A DNA stretch of 41,188 nucleotides from an uncultured Oscillospiraceae bacterium. GTDB taxonomy: Bacteria > Bacillota > Clostridia > Oscillospirales > Oscillospiraceae. The position numbers and the translations under genes were made by a program. Numbering within the stretch: the first letter of the stretch is position 1; every line of letters begins with the position of its first letter. The notes under the pieces are model-generated. The model searched no databases. It was not told where the DNA came from and worked only from the letters and a program-made list of their open reading frames with translations. The stretch spans positions 1 through 41,188 of the forward strand of contig CALWVS010000019.1 of assembly GCA_944385095.1 (NCBI GenBank). Direction: 5' to 3'. Shown here piece after piece: positions 16,301 to 25,109 of this stretch.

Positions 16301-16561
16301 CAAGATGGAATCAGGACGTTCCTTCTCAATCACCTGTGTGACAGAATGGATGTTCAATGGCTCAATATAGACATGGTCTGCAATATCCTTGTCCGTCATG
16401 ATGGTAGCAGGGTTGGAGTTGACCAGTACAACCTCAATTCCCTCCTCCTTCAAGGCACGGCAGGCCTGGGTTCCTGCATAGTCAAATTCGGCGGCCTGAC
16501 CAATGACAATAGGACCAGAACCAAGTACAAGAACTTTTTTGATTTCAGGATTTTTTGGCAT
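13352..16561 (-). CDS. carB: Carbamoyl-phosphate synthase large subunit
   Basis: 1069 aa, full length. Makes carbamoyl phosphate from bicarbonate, ATP and ammonia passed from CarA, feeding pyrimidine and arginine synthesis. Two homologous ATP-grasp halves are visible, each starting with the same motif ([20 protein letters not shown] near residue 8; [19 protein letters not shown] near 560) and each with [12 protein letters not shown] or [12 protein letters not shown]. The C-terminal MGS-like allosteric domain ([20 protein letters not shown]) is present. The ATG overlaps the carA stop as TAATG, so the two subunits are translationally coupled. Confidence 0.97.
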   Translation of the reverse strand: MPKNPEIKKVLVLGSGPIVIGQAAEFDYAGTQACRALKEEGIEVVLVNSNPATIMTDKDIADHVYIEPLNIHSVTQVIEKERPDSILPTLGGQTGLNLAMALHENGTLEKYGVKLLGTSPESIRKAEDRQGFKDCMESIHQPCVTSKVVESVEDAVSFAEEIGYPVIVRPAYTLGGTGGGIAYDRASLEEISDRGINLSRVGQVLIERCIAGWKEIEFEVMRDGAGNVITVCSMENIDPVGVHTGDSIVVAPTQTLANKEYQMLRTAALDIISALEIEGGCNCQFALNPDSYEYAVIEVNPRVSRSSALASKATGYPIAKVAAKIALGYHLDEIPNAVTGKTTACFEPTLDYCVLKIPRLPFDKFTTASRTLGTQMKATGEVMAIANSFEGALMKAIRSLELNVRALKLDKLKDLYTDEIEDLLVQVTDERLFVVAEALRRGFSPQKINHITKMDIWFLEGFQHIIDMENELERCKGLPSAELLKRAKEMCFADSYIGTLCGMKQAEVKALREKYGIIPSFKMVDTCAAEFDAETPYYYSSYDGENEAVDTGSGKKKVLVLGSGPIRIGQGIEFDYCSVHSVWALKKLGCETIIVNNNPETVSTDFDVADKLYFEPLTAEDVQNIVEQEKPWGAVVQFGGQTAIKLAKALTDMGVQLLGTSSDGVDAAEDRERFDEILQKCGIPRAKGRTVYTTEEALEAAHQLGYPVLVRPSYVLGGQGMEIAYSDRNIEEFMKIINMTVQEHPILIDKYLMGRELEVDGVFDGEDILIPGIMEHVERAGVHSGDSIAVYPPINLEEKHRELILQHTRNMAKHLGVIGLINAQYILYNDDIYVIEVNPRSSRTIPYISKVTGVPIIDLATRVMLGEKLKDMEYGVGIYKESKYYAVKAPVFSFEKLTDVDTGLGPEMKSTGEVLGIDETYPQALLKAFKGAGLKVPKRGSRIIITVKDEDKQEMVGIARGFVEMGIEIYATSGTCDTLTEAGIPCKRVNRVSQAHPNILDMIQSGTVDMIINTPTKGRKQDSDGFKIRRSAVEHSVACVTAIDTARAVLTVREQSRSVDLSPLDITKI

Positions 16562-17643
16562 TACTTGTCACCTCCCATAGATGCAATAAAGCGGTCAAAC
16601 AGATATTCTGTGTCCTTTGGTCCAGGGCTTGCCTCTGGGTGGAACTGTGTGGTGAAGCAGTTGGGACGCTTATAACGCAGACCCTCACAGGTTCCATCAT
16701 TGACGTTGATATGAGACACTTCTGCAACAGCAGGGTCCACACTGTCAGCCAGCACCATATAGCCGTGGTTTTGGCTGGTAATAAAGACACGACCCTCTGC
16801 CAAATCCTTTACAGGATGGTTGCCGCCACGATGCCCGTAGGCAAGGCGACCTGTCTTTGCTCCAGTGGCCAGAGCCATCAACTGATGCCCAAGACAAACC
16901 GCAAACATGGGTACATCGCTTGCATAGAGCTTTTTGACTTCTTCAATGATTGCCACATTGTCAGCAGGGTCACCAGGTCCGTTGGACAGCATAATGCCAT
17001 CGAACTTACCTGCCAATACTGTTTCGGCTGGTGTGCTGGCTGGAAATACTGTTACATGGCAGCCACGGTGACGCAGACACTCAATCATATTCTGCTTCAC
17101 GCCATAGTCCATCATGGCCACACGGTATTTCTGTTCCCCATAAGCGGGGCATTCCTCTGCCTCCTTACGGGAGACACGCTCCACAGTGCCTTCCACTCGA
17201 TAGGCTTTGAGCTTCTCCAAAATTTCAGCCACATTAAAATGCTCCGCACAGGTAAGCATGCCATTCATGCTTCCCTGACTACGGAGTATTTTTGTCAATG
17301 CTCGGGTGTCGATGCCCTCAATACCCGTAATATCATATTTTTTCAAATAATTGTCCAATGTATCCTCACAGCGGAAATTGCTGCCCACAGAGGACATACG
17401 GCGCACGACAAAAGCCTCCGCCCAAGGGCGACCAGACTCATTATCCTCGCTGTTTACACCATAGTTTCCAATCAGTGGATAAGACATAACCACGCCCTGT
17501 CCTGCATAGGAGGGGTCGGTCAGAATCTCCTGATAACCGGTCATAGAGGTATTGAATACCATCTCACAGATGCGGTCGGAGGTACTGCCGATGCTGGTCC
17601 CGGAAAATACACTTCCATTTTCCAGAATCAAAGTTGCCTTCAT
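16561..17643 (-). CDS. carA: Carbamoyl-phosphate synthase small subunit (glutaminase)
   Basis: 360 aa. Hydrolyses glutamine and channels ammonia to CarB. The N-terminal CPSase_sm_chain domain ([18 protein letters not shown], then [16 protein letters not shown]) is followed by a class I amidotransferase domain with nucleophile Cys250 ([10 protein letters not shown]), the GGNHPV and SQNHGY stretches, and His335/Glu337 (FHPEAS). I start at [10 protein letters not shown], which matches the family start; an in-frame GTG four codons upstream is almost on top of GAAGGG. A sigma-A promoter lies ~75 bp upstream. No PyrR-type attenuator was recognised in the leader. Confidence 0.96.
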   Translation of the reverse strand: MKATLILENGSVFSGTSIGSTSDRICEMVFNTSMTGYQEILTDPSYAGQGVVMSYPLIGNYGVNSEDNESGRPWAEAFVVRRMSSVGSNFRCEDTLDNYLKKYDITGIEGIDTRALTKILRSQGSMNGMLTCAEHFNVAEILEKLKAYRVEGTVERVSRKEAEECPAYGEQKYRVAMMDYGVKQNMIECLRHRGCHVTVFPASTPAETVLAGKFDGIMLSNGPGDPADNVAIIEEVKKLYASDVPMFAVCLGHQLMALATGAKTGRLAYGHRGGNHPVKDLAEGRVFITSQNHGYMVLADSVDPAVAEVSHINVNDGTCEGLRYKRPNCFTTQFHPEASPGPKDTEYLFDRFIASMGGDK

Positions 17644-17717
17644 CAATTTTCTCACACGCCCTTCCGTTCCAGTTCATTATCTGACATCTGAATTTTATGT
17701 CAAACTTTATTCAATCT

Positions 17718-17746
17718 ATTGTATCTGAAATTTTTTAAAATTGCAA
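17718..17746 (-). promoter_or_regulatory. carAB promoter
   Basis: On the minus strand TTGCAA (17746-17741), 17-base spacer, TACAAT (17723-17718), about 75 bp before the carA start. Confidence 0.75.
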
Positions 17747-17873
17747 GAGGCGTTTCCCCTTTTTTCGTATTTTTTATCTCCGCTTTTTTGTTCATTGTGC
17801 AGGATAAAATGCCCTGATATTGGAAATCATAGGGTTATCCTATTTGATTTCACTGCAAAAGGAGGGAAATCCC

Positions 17874-18551
17874 ATGTTCACTGGTCTGGTTCGTACTGTC
17901 ATTCTCTACATTCTGCTTATTTTGGGAATTCGATTGATGGGAAAACGTCAGGTGGGGGAATTAGAGCCATCTGAGCTTGTTTTATCTTTGGTCATTGCAG
18001 ACCTGGCCGCTGTTCCTATGCAGGATTTTGGCATTCCTCTCAGTACAGGTATCATTCCCATTTTAACTCTGTTGTCTCTCACCATGCTTTTGTCCGTTCT
18101 GACACTGAAAAATATACGCCTTCGTGGCTTGATATGCGGTGAACCAAGTATAATTATTCAAAATGGGCACATTGACCAAGGGGAAATGCGACGTAACCGC
18201 CTAACCATAGATGAGCTGTTAGAGGAATTGCGCAATCAGGGTTATACCGACCTGACTGGCATTCAGTATGCTATCTTAGAAACCAATGGTCAACTCTCTG
18301 TCCTACCAAAAGCAGAACGACAACCACTTACTTTGTATGATTTTGGTCGTTCTACCACAGAACATGGTCTGCCTGTTGTACTCATTAGTGATGGACAGAT
18401 TCTCTTGTCCAACTTAAAAAAGCGGAATCTGTCGCAGCAATGGCTGGACCATACATTGACAGAGCAGGGCATTTCCAACTGTAAAACCGTGTTTCTGATG
18501 ACCATAGACGATGCAGATGAAATTTATCTAGTAAAGAAGGAGACCTCATGA
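17874..18551 (+). CDS. DUF421 (YetF-like) membrane protein
   Basis: 225 aa from the ATG preceded by AAAGGAGGG. Three hydrophobic segments at ~5-25, 37-55 and 60-80 (VILYILLILGIRLMGKRQVG; PSELVLSLVIADLAA) are followed by a cytosolic domain with LICGEPSIIIQNGHI, NRLTIDELLEELRNQGY and IQYAILETNGQLSVLPK, the YetF signature. These proteins are widespread in spore-forming Firmicutes and of unknown biochemical role. It overlaps the DUF4363 gene by 4 bases; this pairing recurs in Clostridia, so the two probably act together at the membrane. Confidence 0.93.
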   Translation: MFTGLVRTVILYILLILGIRLMGKRQVGELEPSELVLSLVIADLAAVPMQDFGIPLSTGIIPILTLLSLTMLLSVLTLKNIRLRGLICGEPSIIIQNGHIDQGEMRRNRLTIDELLEELRNQGYTDLTGIQYAILETNGQLSVLPKAERQPLTLYDFGRSTTEHGLPVVLISDGQILLSNLKKRNLSQQWLDHTLTEQGISNCKTVFLMTIDDADEIYLVKKETS

Positions 18552-18928
18552 AACGTTTTTATGGTGCATTGACCATCCTGTTGGTTTTGTTGGCACTTTC
18601 CCTCTACAACAGTTACTACGCCAGAGAACTGACCACCCAAATCGCCTCTGAACTAACCAAGGCGCAGAAGTATGCTGCATCCAATCAATGGGAGCTTGCT
18701 GCAACACACACAAAAACTGCACATGAATTGTGGGATGCTCACGATTTTTATTTGCATGTATCCATGCGGCACACAGACACTGACAATATTCTGCTCTCTT
18801 TACAGGCGGTTGAAGAAGCCATTGCGTTGGAAGAAGCAGACCAATATCGTACCAGTAATGCACAACTGATTACACAGATTCAGTTACTTGCTGAAATGGA
18901 AGCTCCTTCCATACAAAATATCTTCTAA
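18548..18928 (+). CDS. DUF4363 family membrane-anchored protein
   Basis: 126 aa. One N-terminal membrane segment (ALTILLVLLALSLYNSYYA) and an extracytoplasmic helical domain (ELTTQIASELTKAQKYAASN, then WELAATHTKTAHELWDAHDF). This is the usual DUF4363 layout, and it follows DUF421 with an ATGA overlap. Its function is unknown. A shared terminator lies directly downstream. Confidence 0.88.
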   Translation: MKRFYGALTILLVLLALSLYNSYYARELTTQIASELTKAQKYAASNQWELAATHTKTAHELWDAHDFYLHVSMRHTDTDNILLSLQAVEEAIALEEADQYRTSNAQLITQIQLLAEMEAPSIQNIF

Positions 18929-18937
18929 GCAAATAAA

Positions 18938-18980
18938 ACAGGGAAAGGACTGCTTATGACACAGCCTTTTCCCTGTTTTT
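18938..18980. terminator. Bidirectional terminator between DUF4363 and the immunity island
   Basis: ACAGGGAAAGG (18938-18948) pairs with CCTTTTCCCTGT (18965-18976) with one bulge. TTTTT follows on the plus strand, and TTTTATTTG on the minus strand. It ends both the DUF421-DUF4363 operon and the leftward cluster that closes at 18981. Confidence 0.85.
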
Positions 18981-19550
18981 CTATTCCTCATCATATGCCC
19001 AATATAGGTCCGGTACCCCTTTGTTCCAATCCTGTTCTGGCATTGCCTCTAATCTGTCTAAAAAGATGTAAACCACTCTGGGACGGTTTGCATATTCCTC
19101 ACATTCTTCTTCACTAAGCTGTTCTTCCAATGCGCTCAGTGGTGGCTCCCCACAAATCGTCATCTGATAGATTCCTGATTCAATTTCTACTTGTTGTTCT
19201 TTTGGGCAATCATTCTTCCAGCGCATCAGCCAATATACATCAACCACATTGAGTTCTGTTCCCATCACATGGATGACGAATTGAAGCTGGGCAGGGTAAT
19301 TTTGCTGTATCTCCTCACTGGGGAAGCCACTGCGAAACCTCAATTCAAAATCAGCAGACTCTCCCCCTGTACAAATGCCAATCATGTCTCCACGTCTGAT
19401 GTGTTCTGAAACTTTTTGTGGTTGTGAAAACACTTTTTCAAAATAATCTTCTCCAACTGGGATGTGTTTCACTGCCCCTTCGGAATAAAACAGTATCCCC
19501 AAGCCATCCAGTGGCAATATCATGTCCTTACATAAGTGTTCCCATTTCAT
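18981..19550 (-). CDS. Immunity-island protein, unknown family
   Basis: 189 aa, acidic, cytosolic; no signal peptide or membrane segment. It reads as alternating strands and short helices (MILPLDGLGILFYSEGAVKH; FVIHVMGTELNVVDVYWLMR) with an acidic segment LEEQLSEEECEEY and an end of GVPDLYWAYDEE. I do not recognise the family. Size, acidity and position as the last gene in a run of immunity-like genes suggest an immunity protein. Confidence 0.7.
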   Translation of the reverse strand: MKWEHLCKDMILPLDGLGILFYSEGAVKHIPVGEDYFEKVFSQPQKVSEHIRRGDMIGICTGGESADFELRFRSGFPSEEIQQNYPAQLQFVIHVMGTELNVVDVYWLMRWKNDCPKEQQVEIESGIYQMTICGEPPLSALEEQLSEEECEEYANRPRVVYIFLDRLEAMPEQDWNKGVPDLYWAYDEE

Positions 19551-19598
19551 AGGAAATTCCCTCTTTCAACTCATGGGCATCCGTGGTCATGTTTTTAC

Positions 19599-20189
19599 TT
19601 ATCTTCCTACTTTTTTCTTCATCAATCCATGATGGTTGCAATAACAGTACAGATAGCCTGAGCCTCTCAGTCGGAACCGACATTGTGCATTTCCCTCTGG
19701 ATATAATTTTACCATCTGGAACTGGTCTGAGGTCACATAGGCAAGAAATGAAATATAATGTGCTTTTGTCATGGGATGTTGCACTGTCACAAAGTGCTCA
19801 TCCTCCACTTCTTCTATGAGAATGGCATGGGCACTGTCTGTTTCCTCTGCCTCCAGCACTGGCAAAGACACGCCACAACAACTGATGACTGTCTCCCCCA
19901 TGGTATGAATCACATTGCCACAAACGGGACAGACATACAACTTTGAACGCAGTAAATTGGCAGATTTATTTTGGTTGATCACTGCATCCCCAGACATCAA
20001 TTCCAACACCGAAACTCCAAGCACAGCGGAAAGTGGTTCCAATAATGAGATATCCGGCAACCCCTTTGCTGTCTCCCATTTGGAAATCGTTTTACTGCTC
20101 ACATCCAATTTTTCTGCCAGTTCTGCCTGTGTCAGTTTTTTCCGCTCCCGCAGTTGTTTGATGGTATTTCCTGTCACATATAAATTCAT
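19599..20189 (-). CDS. XRE regulator fused to a desulfoferrodoxin-like module
   Basis: 196 aa from the ATG preceded by GAGGAG; an upstream in-frame start has no ribosome site. Residues ~5-62 are an XRE helix-turn-helix (IKQLRERKKLTQAELAEKLD, then KTISKWETAKGLPD). Residues ~80-110 (YVCPVCGNVIHTMG, then ISCCGVSLPVLEAEE) match the four-Cys desulforedoxin-like iron site. The C-terminal part (HPMTKAHYISFL and YCYCNHHGLMKK) matches the superoxide-reductase fold with its HPM, H and C-N-x-H ligands. A redox- or superoxide-sensing regulator is a reasonable inference; catalytic SOR activity is less sure. It sits inside the immunity island but is not itself immunity-like. Confidence 0.85.
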   Translation of the reverse strand: MNLYVTGNTIKQLRERKKLTQAELAEKLDVSSKTISKWETAKGLPDISLLEPLSAVLGVSVLELMSGDAVINQNKSANLLRSKLYVCPVCGNVIHTMGETVISCCGVSLPVLEAEETDSAHAILIEEVEDEHFVTVQHPMTKAHYISFLAYVTSDQFQMVKLYPEGNAQCRFRLRGSGYLYCYCNHHGLMKKKVGR

Positions 20190-20320
20190 CAAACTACTCC
20201 TCTCCCTTTTGATACGGAAATTATACTGGGAAATACGCACCGCCACAACCTACGAATCGTAGACTATCCCTATATCCATCTATTTCACTCTGTGACAGAT
20301 TAGCAGAACTCTGTTTCTTC

Positions 20321-20749
20321 CTATTCCAAGTTTGGGGCTGGTTTCCCTGTTTTCGCAAAGTATAAGATACAGTCAACAATAGTTTGCACATCGCACAAAG
20401 CATTTCGTTTTAGAACAGGTGTCTGCCCACCAATGAAAACCGGGGCTTGCTCCTGTGTATGGTCATCCTGTGCCACTGGTTGATACAGATGAGCAATCCC
20501 ATCCTCATCCCATGTATTGAACGCCAGTGCAGCCCAGCCATCCTTCTTATCAATGGTGAGAAAATCGTCTCCATCTTCCCCATACTCATCCAGAGAAAGA
20601 TACCCAGATACCACCTGTTCTGTTTGAATTTGTTGCAGAAGGTGGTCTACTGTCTCCTGTGTGACCTCATCCCCCTCATAAATCTGTTCTCCTACAGCAA
20701 GAAAACGGATTGCAAGTTTGTTCTTCTCTTTTGGTGTTTGACATTCCAT
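20321..20749 (-). CDS. Imm1-like immunity protein (tentative)
   Basis: 142 aa, acidic. A central DGWAALAFNTWDEDG block, FIGGQTPVLKRNALCDV and the C-terminal VDCILYFAKTGKPAPNLE (conserved Phe, then T-G-x-P near the end) resemble Imm1-type immunity proteins, which neutralise deaminase and nuclease toxins of polymorphic systems. GGAGAA precedes the ATG. The similarity is by pattern only; it could be a different immunity family with a similar tail. Confidence 0.6.
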   Translation of the reverse strand: MECQTPKEKNKLAIRFLAVGEQIYEGDEVTQETVDHLLQQIQTEQVVSGYLSLDEYGEDGDDFLTIDKKDGWAALAFNTWDEDGIAHLYQPVAQDDHTQEQAPVFIGGQTPVLKRNALCDVQTIVDCILYFAKTGKPAPNLE

Positions 20750-20788
20750 TATTGTGGGTTCTCCTTTCTATTTCTCGGATGATAGAAA

Positions 20789-21106
20789 TCACATGGAAAG
20801 CAAATGAGTATCTATATACTCACACACATCTGCCCAATCTTCAAATGCAGGGGTATCCCCTTCCTCTGTATCAAGTTCAAATTCATACATTCGATAGTCC
20901 TTCAAACATATCCCTTCTTTGATATGGACAAATTCTGCACTGCCATCTTCATGGTAGGAGCCATAGACCAGTTCTCTGCTGTCAGCCAATGCAATCCAGT
21001 CAGACGTTTCCCAGCCGAAAAATTCTTGTTCTGACAAATCCTCAATGGTTGAATACCATTCCATTGGATTTTCCAGCTTTCCCTTTACCACAAATACACT
21101 TGCCAT
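20789..21106 (-). CDS. Small acidic immunity-like protein
   Basis: 105 aa, strongly acidic with many aromatic residues (ENPMEWYSTIEDLSEQEFFG, then WETSDWIALADSRELVYG). GGGAGG precedes the ATG. No recognised family. Compact acidic proteins of this size are typical of toxin-neutralising immunity genes, and both neighbours look similar. Confidence 0.65.
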   Translation of the reverse strand: MASVFVVKGKLENPMEWYSTIEDLSEQEFFGWETSDWIALADSRELVYGSYHEDGSAEFVHIKEGICLKDYRMYEFELDTEEGDTPAFEDWADVCEYIDTHLLSM

Positions 21107-21120
21107 TTTTTATTCCTCCC

Positions 21121-21477
21121 TTATACTTCATCTTCTGCAAAATAATTTTGATAATAGGTCACAAAATACCCCATAATTTCCTCTCTGGAACCAACAAATT
21201 CATTTTCAATCCCTTTCAGACTGTCAATCCACTCCCCATCAATCATACAACCTACATCCATATCAATCCCATACTTTGCTTTTTCTATTAAGTCAGCATC
21301 GGAACTGTCTCCAATACAATACAAATAGCCACACAACAATCGGATATATTCTGCACTGCCCTCTTGAAAATGAGCAATTTCATCTTTCAACAAGTCCTGT
21401 ATCTCTTGTTTTGGGATTTCTGAAAAAGTAAATCCATATTTTTGAATGAGCTGTTCTGCCCTCTGTTCATTGGTCAT
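21121..21477 (-). CDS. Immunity-like protein, unknown family
   Basis: 118 aa. An N-terminal helical part (RAEQLIQKYGFTFSEIPKQE) precedes a stretch (YCIGDSSDADLIEKAKYGID, then MDVGCMIDGEWIDSL) that I have seen as a recurrent pattern in Firmicutes small proteins but cannot name. The C-terminus is aromatic (FVTYYQNYFAEDEV). GGAAG precedes the ATG. The gap to the next gene is 14 bases, so co-transcription is likely. Confidence 0.65.
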   Translation of the reverse strand: MTNEQRAEQLIQKYGFTFSEIPKQEIQDLLKDEIAHFQEGSAEYIRLLCGYLYCIGDSSDADLIEKAKYGIDMDVGCMIDGEWIDSLKGIENEFVGSREEIMGYFVTYYQNYFAEDEV

Positions 21478-21529
21478 AATTGGTACACTTCCTTTGTTCT
21501 GTTATCTGTATTTAATGGATAGCACAATC

Positions 21530-21991
21530 CTATTTCTGTTGTACCACAGACAAAAAATAAACTCCAGCACAATAGGTATCTTCATATTCCATCTTGATAT
21601 GATACCCTGTATCTTCTATCTGTTGATTGCACTCTGTTATGACCTCTTTCAGATTATCTTCTCCATCTATATCTATATGCAAATTTTGAAGATGCCCTTT
21701 CAACTGATTCCATACCGGTTCTGGAAGTTTCGTTTTCAGAAAAGTATGTATTTGTTGTGTTGCCTCCCCTTCATACCCACCTATGAGCAGGCTTTCTTCA
21801 CATACTGCTGAATGGTAAAGGAAAAAGATGTTTTCCTCTATCTCGCATTCCCCTTCTAAAAATTCTTCCAATTCCTTCTCATCCTTGAGCATCAACATCT
21901 CATTGAGTGTCTTTGGGTAAGTGCGATAGAGTTCTCTGTAATTATGATGTTCAAAAAGATGGTGAATCTGTTGTTTTTCAATATGATTCAT
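21530..21991 (-). CDS. Immunity-like protein, unknown family
   Basis: 153 aa, acidic, His- and Glu-rich, cytosolic. Helical N-terminus (IHHLFEHHNYRELYRTYPKT), a Glu-rich block (KELEEFLEGECEIEENIFF) and a C-terminal region with EVITECNQQIEDTG and AGVYFLSVV. GGAG precedes the ATG at normal spacing. Family not recognised; assigned to the island by context. Confidence 0.6.
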   Translation of the reverse strand: MNHIEKQQIHHLFEHHNYRELYRTYPKTLNEMLMLKDEKELEEFLEGECEIEENIFFLYHSAVCEESLLIGGYEGEATQQIHTFLKTKLPEPVWNQLKGHLQNLHIDIDGEDNLKEVITECNQQIEDTGYHIKMEYEDTYCAGVYFLSVVQQK

Positions 21992-22049
21992 CAGTTTTGT
22001 CTCCTCTTTACTTGTCTAGCTGTTAGATATGGCTTCCATCTATAGACAA

Positions 22050-22487
22050 TTATTCAAACCACAAATCCACACCCAATGGGTGTCCATCCCTTTTAAACTG
22101 CACTGTAAAGACATCTAAATTAAATGGGTCCTCTGTAGTACCATCTTCTCTTTTTAAACTGATGGCAAATCCATCAAACATCTGAAAACCATGGGTTCCA
22201 AAACGAAATTCACCCACATAGATTCCGTAGGAGAAATATGATTCTCCTATCTCTACCCCAGAACTTTGTATCTGTTCCACTGCTTTTACAAGGTATGTTT
22301 CATGGTTTGCCAAAACATGTTTGAGGCATTCTACTCTCTCATTTGAAATGGTGTGGTCTGATAATTGTACAATCACTTCTGTTCCATCTTGTAACCCCAA
22401 ATGACACATGTCATCCCCAAAATGCCCAAAATGAAAACTGTCAAAACAATTCTGCTCCAGTTGAGCCAACAATTCTTTTTGATTCAT
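22050..22487 (-). CDS. Immunity-like protein, unknown family
   Basis: 145 aa from the second ATG, chosen because GGGTGA lies just before it; the upstream ATG (22499) has no ribosome site. Features include FGHFGDDMCHLGLQDGTEVI, an acidic middle and a C-terminal strand-rich part (FAISLKREDGTTEDPF, VQFKRDGHPLGVDLWFE). No named family recognised. It resembles its neighbours in size, charge and spacing. Confidence 0.6.
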   Translation of the reverse strand: MNQKELLAQLEQNCFDSFHFGHFGDDMCHLGLQDGTEVIVQLSDHTISNERVECLKHVLANHETYLVKAVEQIQSSGVEIGESYFSYGIYVGEFRFGTHGFQMFDGFAISLKREDGTTEDPFNLDVFTVQFKRDGHPLGVDLWFE

Positions 22488-22532
22488 AGTTTCACCCATT
22501 TTATTGATGATTTAGATTTCAGAAATATGAGT

Positions 22533-23057
22533 TTACATCATATGTAAATCACGAAAAATCAATGTAATCTGATTGGAGTCCAGCTTTTTGATCCAGAACA
22601 AGGCGGTTAAATCGCTGCGCTTCCCATCAATTGGCACTCCGTCAAACATGATTTCACCAATGATATTTTGATAATCCAAGTGAGAGATCCCCCACAGTTC
22701 TGCCTGTTTGGATGAAATCACACCATCAAACTTGTGGATAGATATTAGGTTCCCTTCCAGCCATACCTCTTTATCCTGTCTATTCAGAATGGATGTCACT
22801 TTTCCATCCACAGGATAATCCACTCCATATAACTGTCTCATCTCGTCTTTGGAGTACCATGGCAAACCACAAGTATAGACAGATGCCTCCAGCCGCTCTG
22901 GTGTCCACTTCCATATTTTCCCGTCTACTTCCTGTGTATTATCATATAGAATAAAATCCAGTGCCTTTGCATAGTTCTCCTGTGCCAATAATTCAATCCA
23001 TTCAATGACCAAATTGGTGAGTTCTTTTTGATTTGCATCCACAGGTAACGTTTTCAT
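22533..23057 (-). CDS. Immunity-like protein, unknown family
   Basis: 174 aa. The N-terminal helix pair NLVIEWIELLAQENYAKALD resembles the start of small helical/NTF2-like domains. WKWTPERLEASVYTCGLPWY and a C-terminal ALFWIKKLDSNQITLIFRDL follow. GGGGGAAAG precedes the ATG. Family not identified; the fold may be NTF2-like, as in several immunity families, but that is inference. Confidence 0.6.
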   Translation of the reverse strand: MKTLPVDANQKELTNLVIEWIELLAQENYAKALDFILYDNTQEVDGKIWKWTPERLEASVYTCGLPWYSKDEMRQLYGVDYPVDGKVTSILNRQDKEVWLEGNLISIHKFDGVISSKQAELWGISHLDYQNIIGEIMFDGVPIDGKRSDLTALFWIKKLDSNQITLIFRDLHMM

Positions 23058-23116
23058 TTCTATCTTTCCCCCTTGGATTCTGTGTCAGAATTACAAACAT
23101 GAATCTTTCACAAACT

Positions 23117-23641
23117 TTATTTCTTCTGTTCCAATCCCTTTTTACGTTGCCAAACAACAAGCCATCCCATCAGATACACCAATATATAAACCCCTGACAC
23201 ACCCAACGTGAGTATATGTCTCTGTCTCAATTCAGAGGTGTAGCTCTCAGCTGTCTGGTCTGCTGTCACAGTGATATATGTATTCTCTGTTGGGATAGAC
23301 AACACACGCCGCTCCACAGCACCCCGGTTGTACACCTGCTCTGCCAATTCCCTGACAGAACCACCTTCTGCCTGCCACTGGTATCCCGTTCCATCCGTTG
23401 TCTGATAATAGACCATGTAGACCGTTCTGGTGGGATTCATCCGTTGATACCGCCCTGTCATATGATTTTCAACCTGAAGTGGCAAAATATCATAGGGTTC
23501 AAAGGTATGTATCCCTTCATCTCGATAGCAACCAGTAGGACGGATTTCAGATAAATTTTGAATCGCAAAATAACTCATCACTACCCCTATAAACAAGAGC
23601 AGAAACCCAAGGACAGTTCCAAACAATTTCAGTTTTCTCAT
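23117..23641 (-). CDS. Two-pass membrane protein, DUF3592-like
   Basis: 174 aa. An N-terminal membrane helix (TVLGFLLLFIGVVMSYFAIQ), an extracytoplasmic strand-rich loop of ~110 residues (YMVYYQTTDGTGYQWQAE and GAVERRVLSIPTENTYIT), then a second helix (ILTLGVSGVYILVYLMGWLV) and a basic tail. This is the layout of DUF3592-type membrane proteins. GGAGGTG precedes the ATG. A membrane-bound immunity function is possible. Confidence 0.7.
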   Translation of the reverse strand: MRKLKLFGTVLGFLLLFIGVVMSYFAIQNLSEIRPTGCYRDEGIHTFEPYDILPLQVENHMTGRYQRMNPTRTVYMVYYQTTDGTGYQWQAEGGSVRELAEQVYNRGAVERRVLSIPTENTYITVTADQTAESYTSELRQRHILTLGVSGVYILVYLMGWLVVWQRKKGLEQKK

Positions 23642-23677
23642 ACGACACCTCCAGCATTTGATTCCCTGTTTTATGTC

Positions 23678-24064
23678 CTATCGATTTCTTCGTTGAACCC
23701 ATTTGACACACAAAAAGCCCAATCCAACCACCACCCATACCATAGCAAACAGGACGGTTAGTATACCAACAAGAAGCAAAAGCATCCCATTCATCAGCAA
23801 TGCAGGCAGACACAGAATGAGGATTGCCCAGCTACACACACCGCCTGCAAAATTCATACTCAACCACAAAATCCAGCGGTTTAAACCCAGAAATTTAGAA
23901 AAAAGTGTCCCCACTGTTACAAAATAACTGGCTATTAGGATAGGAAACCCACAAAAGAACCATTGTATTTGTTCCCCCATTGTAAAACGAAAGAGCAATA
24001 AAAATGTACCGATATAAAACAAAATTGAAACAATGAGTGCTGCTGCTTTTTTCTTTCTACTCAT
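23678..24064 (-). CDS. Four-pass membrane protein, unknown function
   Basis: 128 aa from MSRKKKAAALIVSILF, whose ATG overlaps the upstream SUKH stop as ATGAGTAG. Four hydrophobic segments are visible by eye, beginning IVSILFYIGTFLLLF and ending VLFAMVWVVVGLGFL, with a basic C-terminal RRNR. The upstream alternative start at 24094 would lie well inside the previous gene. Family unknown. Overlap with the SUKH gene suggests coupled translation. Confidence 0.65.
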   Translation of the reverse strand: MSRKKKAAALIVSILFYIGTFLLLFRFTMGEQIQWFFCGFPILIASYFVTVGTLFSKFLGLNRWILWLSMNFAGGVCSWAILILCLPALLMNGMLLLLVGILTVLFAMVWVVVGLGFLCVKWVQRRNR

Positions 24065-24503
24065 CGGCTCCATCCTTTCCATAGCACATTTCATAAAATT
24101 TTTTTATAAAGTCATACAGTGAGATGGCTTTACAAATCTCATCACAGTAAACCCTGTGTGTTTCATGGTTATAAAAAACAATATGGGTATCCTGAATCTT
24201 TCCTTGATGGATTTCATAACCATAGAAATTCCCTGCCCCATCCCCTCCAAATACAAGCAGTTTATCCGTTCCGTTGTATCTGATGGGAATACTTTGGTGA
24301 ATTTCTATGATTTGCTCCACACAAAAGAGCAAATCACAATCCCCATCCATCTCAAGAAGCATCTCCCGTAATGCCTGAGGAAAAGACACCCCTATCTTTT
24401 TTTCGGCATCCATAATGGTTTCTTCTTTTGCTGGGGGTCTAGGTTTTATATCACTCCCATATGGACTGAAATTCCTATAGTGATTGACCAACGCAAGATA
24501 CAT
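24057..24503 (-). CDS. SMI1/KNR4 (SUKH) family immunity protein
   Basis: 148 aa from the ATG 8 bases after GGGGG. The SUKH pattern is clear: KPRPPAKEETIMDAEKKIGV, SFPQALREMLLEMDGD, and the diagnostic LLVFGGDGAGNFYGYEI, then DTHIVFYNHET. SUKH proteins protect against nuclease and deaminase toxins of contact-dependent and polymorphic systems. No toxin gene lies next to it. Its 3' end overlaps a membrane-protein gene by 8 bases. Confidence 0.88.
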   Translation of the reverse strand: MYLALVNHYRNFSPYGSDIKPRPPAKEETIMDAEKKIGVSFPQALREMLLEMDGDCDLLFCVEQIIEIHQSIPIRYNGTDKLLVFGGDGAGNFYGYEIHQGKIQDTHIVFYNHETHRVYCDEICKAISLYDFIKKFYEMCYGKDGADE

Positions 24504-24546
24504 TGCCATTTCCCCCTAAAAATGTTCTTTTGGATGTATCAATTTT

Positions 24547-24981
24547 CTAAACGGTTGCTTTTAACCCTACTTCCACCAAATATTCCAGAATATCTGCGTA
24601 TTTTGTATGGTGAACTATGCCTGTATCATGTTCAAAATAAAATACCTGTTCCAAACATGCCCTGTTTTCAACTTGTAAGAAATAGCGGTCTCCACATCCA
24701 TTATCTGCAATATACAGGGCATGTTCTATGGGGCGTTTATTATAATGGAGCAGATAAAAGTCGCTTTTGGAATCCAAAGAGTAGAGGTTTGCATACCCAA
24801 AATAGCCACCATCAAACTGTAACAAAACTTTTTTGTATTTTTCCGAAAGCACAATATTTTGTTTTATCTCGAATGCTTCTACTTGTTCTCTGTTTGGAAT
24901 CTTATCTTGCTCTAAAGCAAATAGAATGGGATGTTTCTGCCTGTATTCATCCACAATTTTCTCAAACACATCATATTCCAT
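24547..24981 (-). CDS. SMI1/KNR4-like immunity protein, second copy
   Basis: 144 aa from the ATG 8 bases after GGGAAG; the reading frame stays open upstream to 25089. FEKIVDEYRQKHPILFALEQ, NIVLSEKYKKVLLQFDGGYF and HALYIADNGCGDRYFLQVE fit a divergent SUKH domain (the usual GGDGAGN replaced by ADNGCGD). Low identity to the adjacent SUKH protein means the two are not a recent duplication. It is the first gene after the candidate island promoter. Confidence 0.78.
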   Translation of the reverse strand: MEYDVFEKIVDEYRQKHPILFALEQDKIPNREQVEAFEIKQNIVLSEKYKKVLLQFDGGYFGYANLYSLDSKSDFYLLHYNKRPIEHALYIADNGCGDRYFLQVENRACLEQVFYFEHDTGIVHHTKYADILEYLVEVGLKATV

Positions 24982-25109
24982 GTATTCCACTTCCCTGCCT
25001 CGATATGTTGTTTTACGCTCTCTTAAATAGTACATATTTTTGAATATATAGAAACAACATGGTGATTCCTTTTGCTTTCCATAGAACATTTGATGTGGTA
25101 TCTACCCCA

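Noticed and set aside
15170-17691. Long plus-strand frames (318 and 378 aa) opposite carB and carA
   Set aside because: Antisense shadows of well-conserved genes; Cys/His-rich translations without any recognisable domain or ribosome site.
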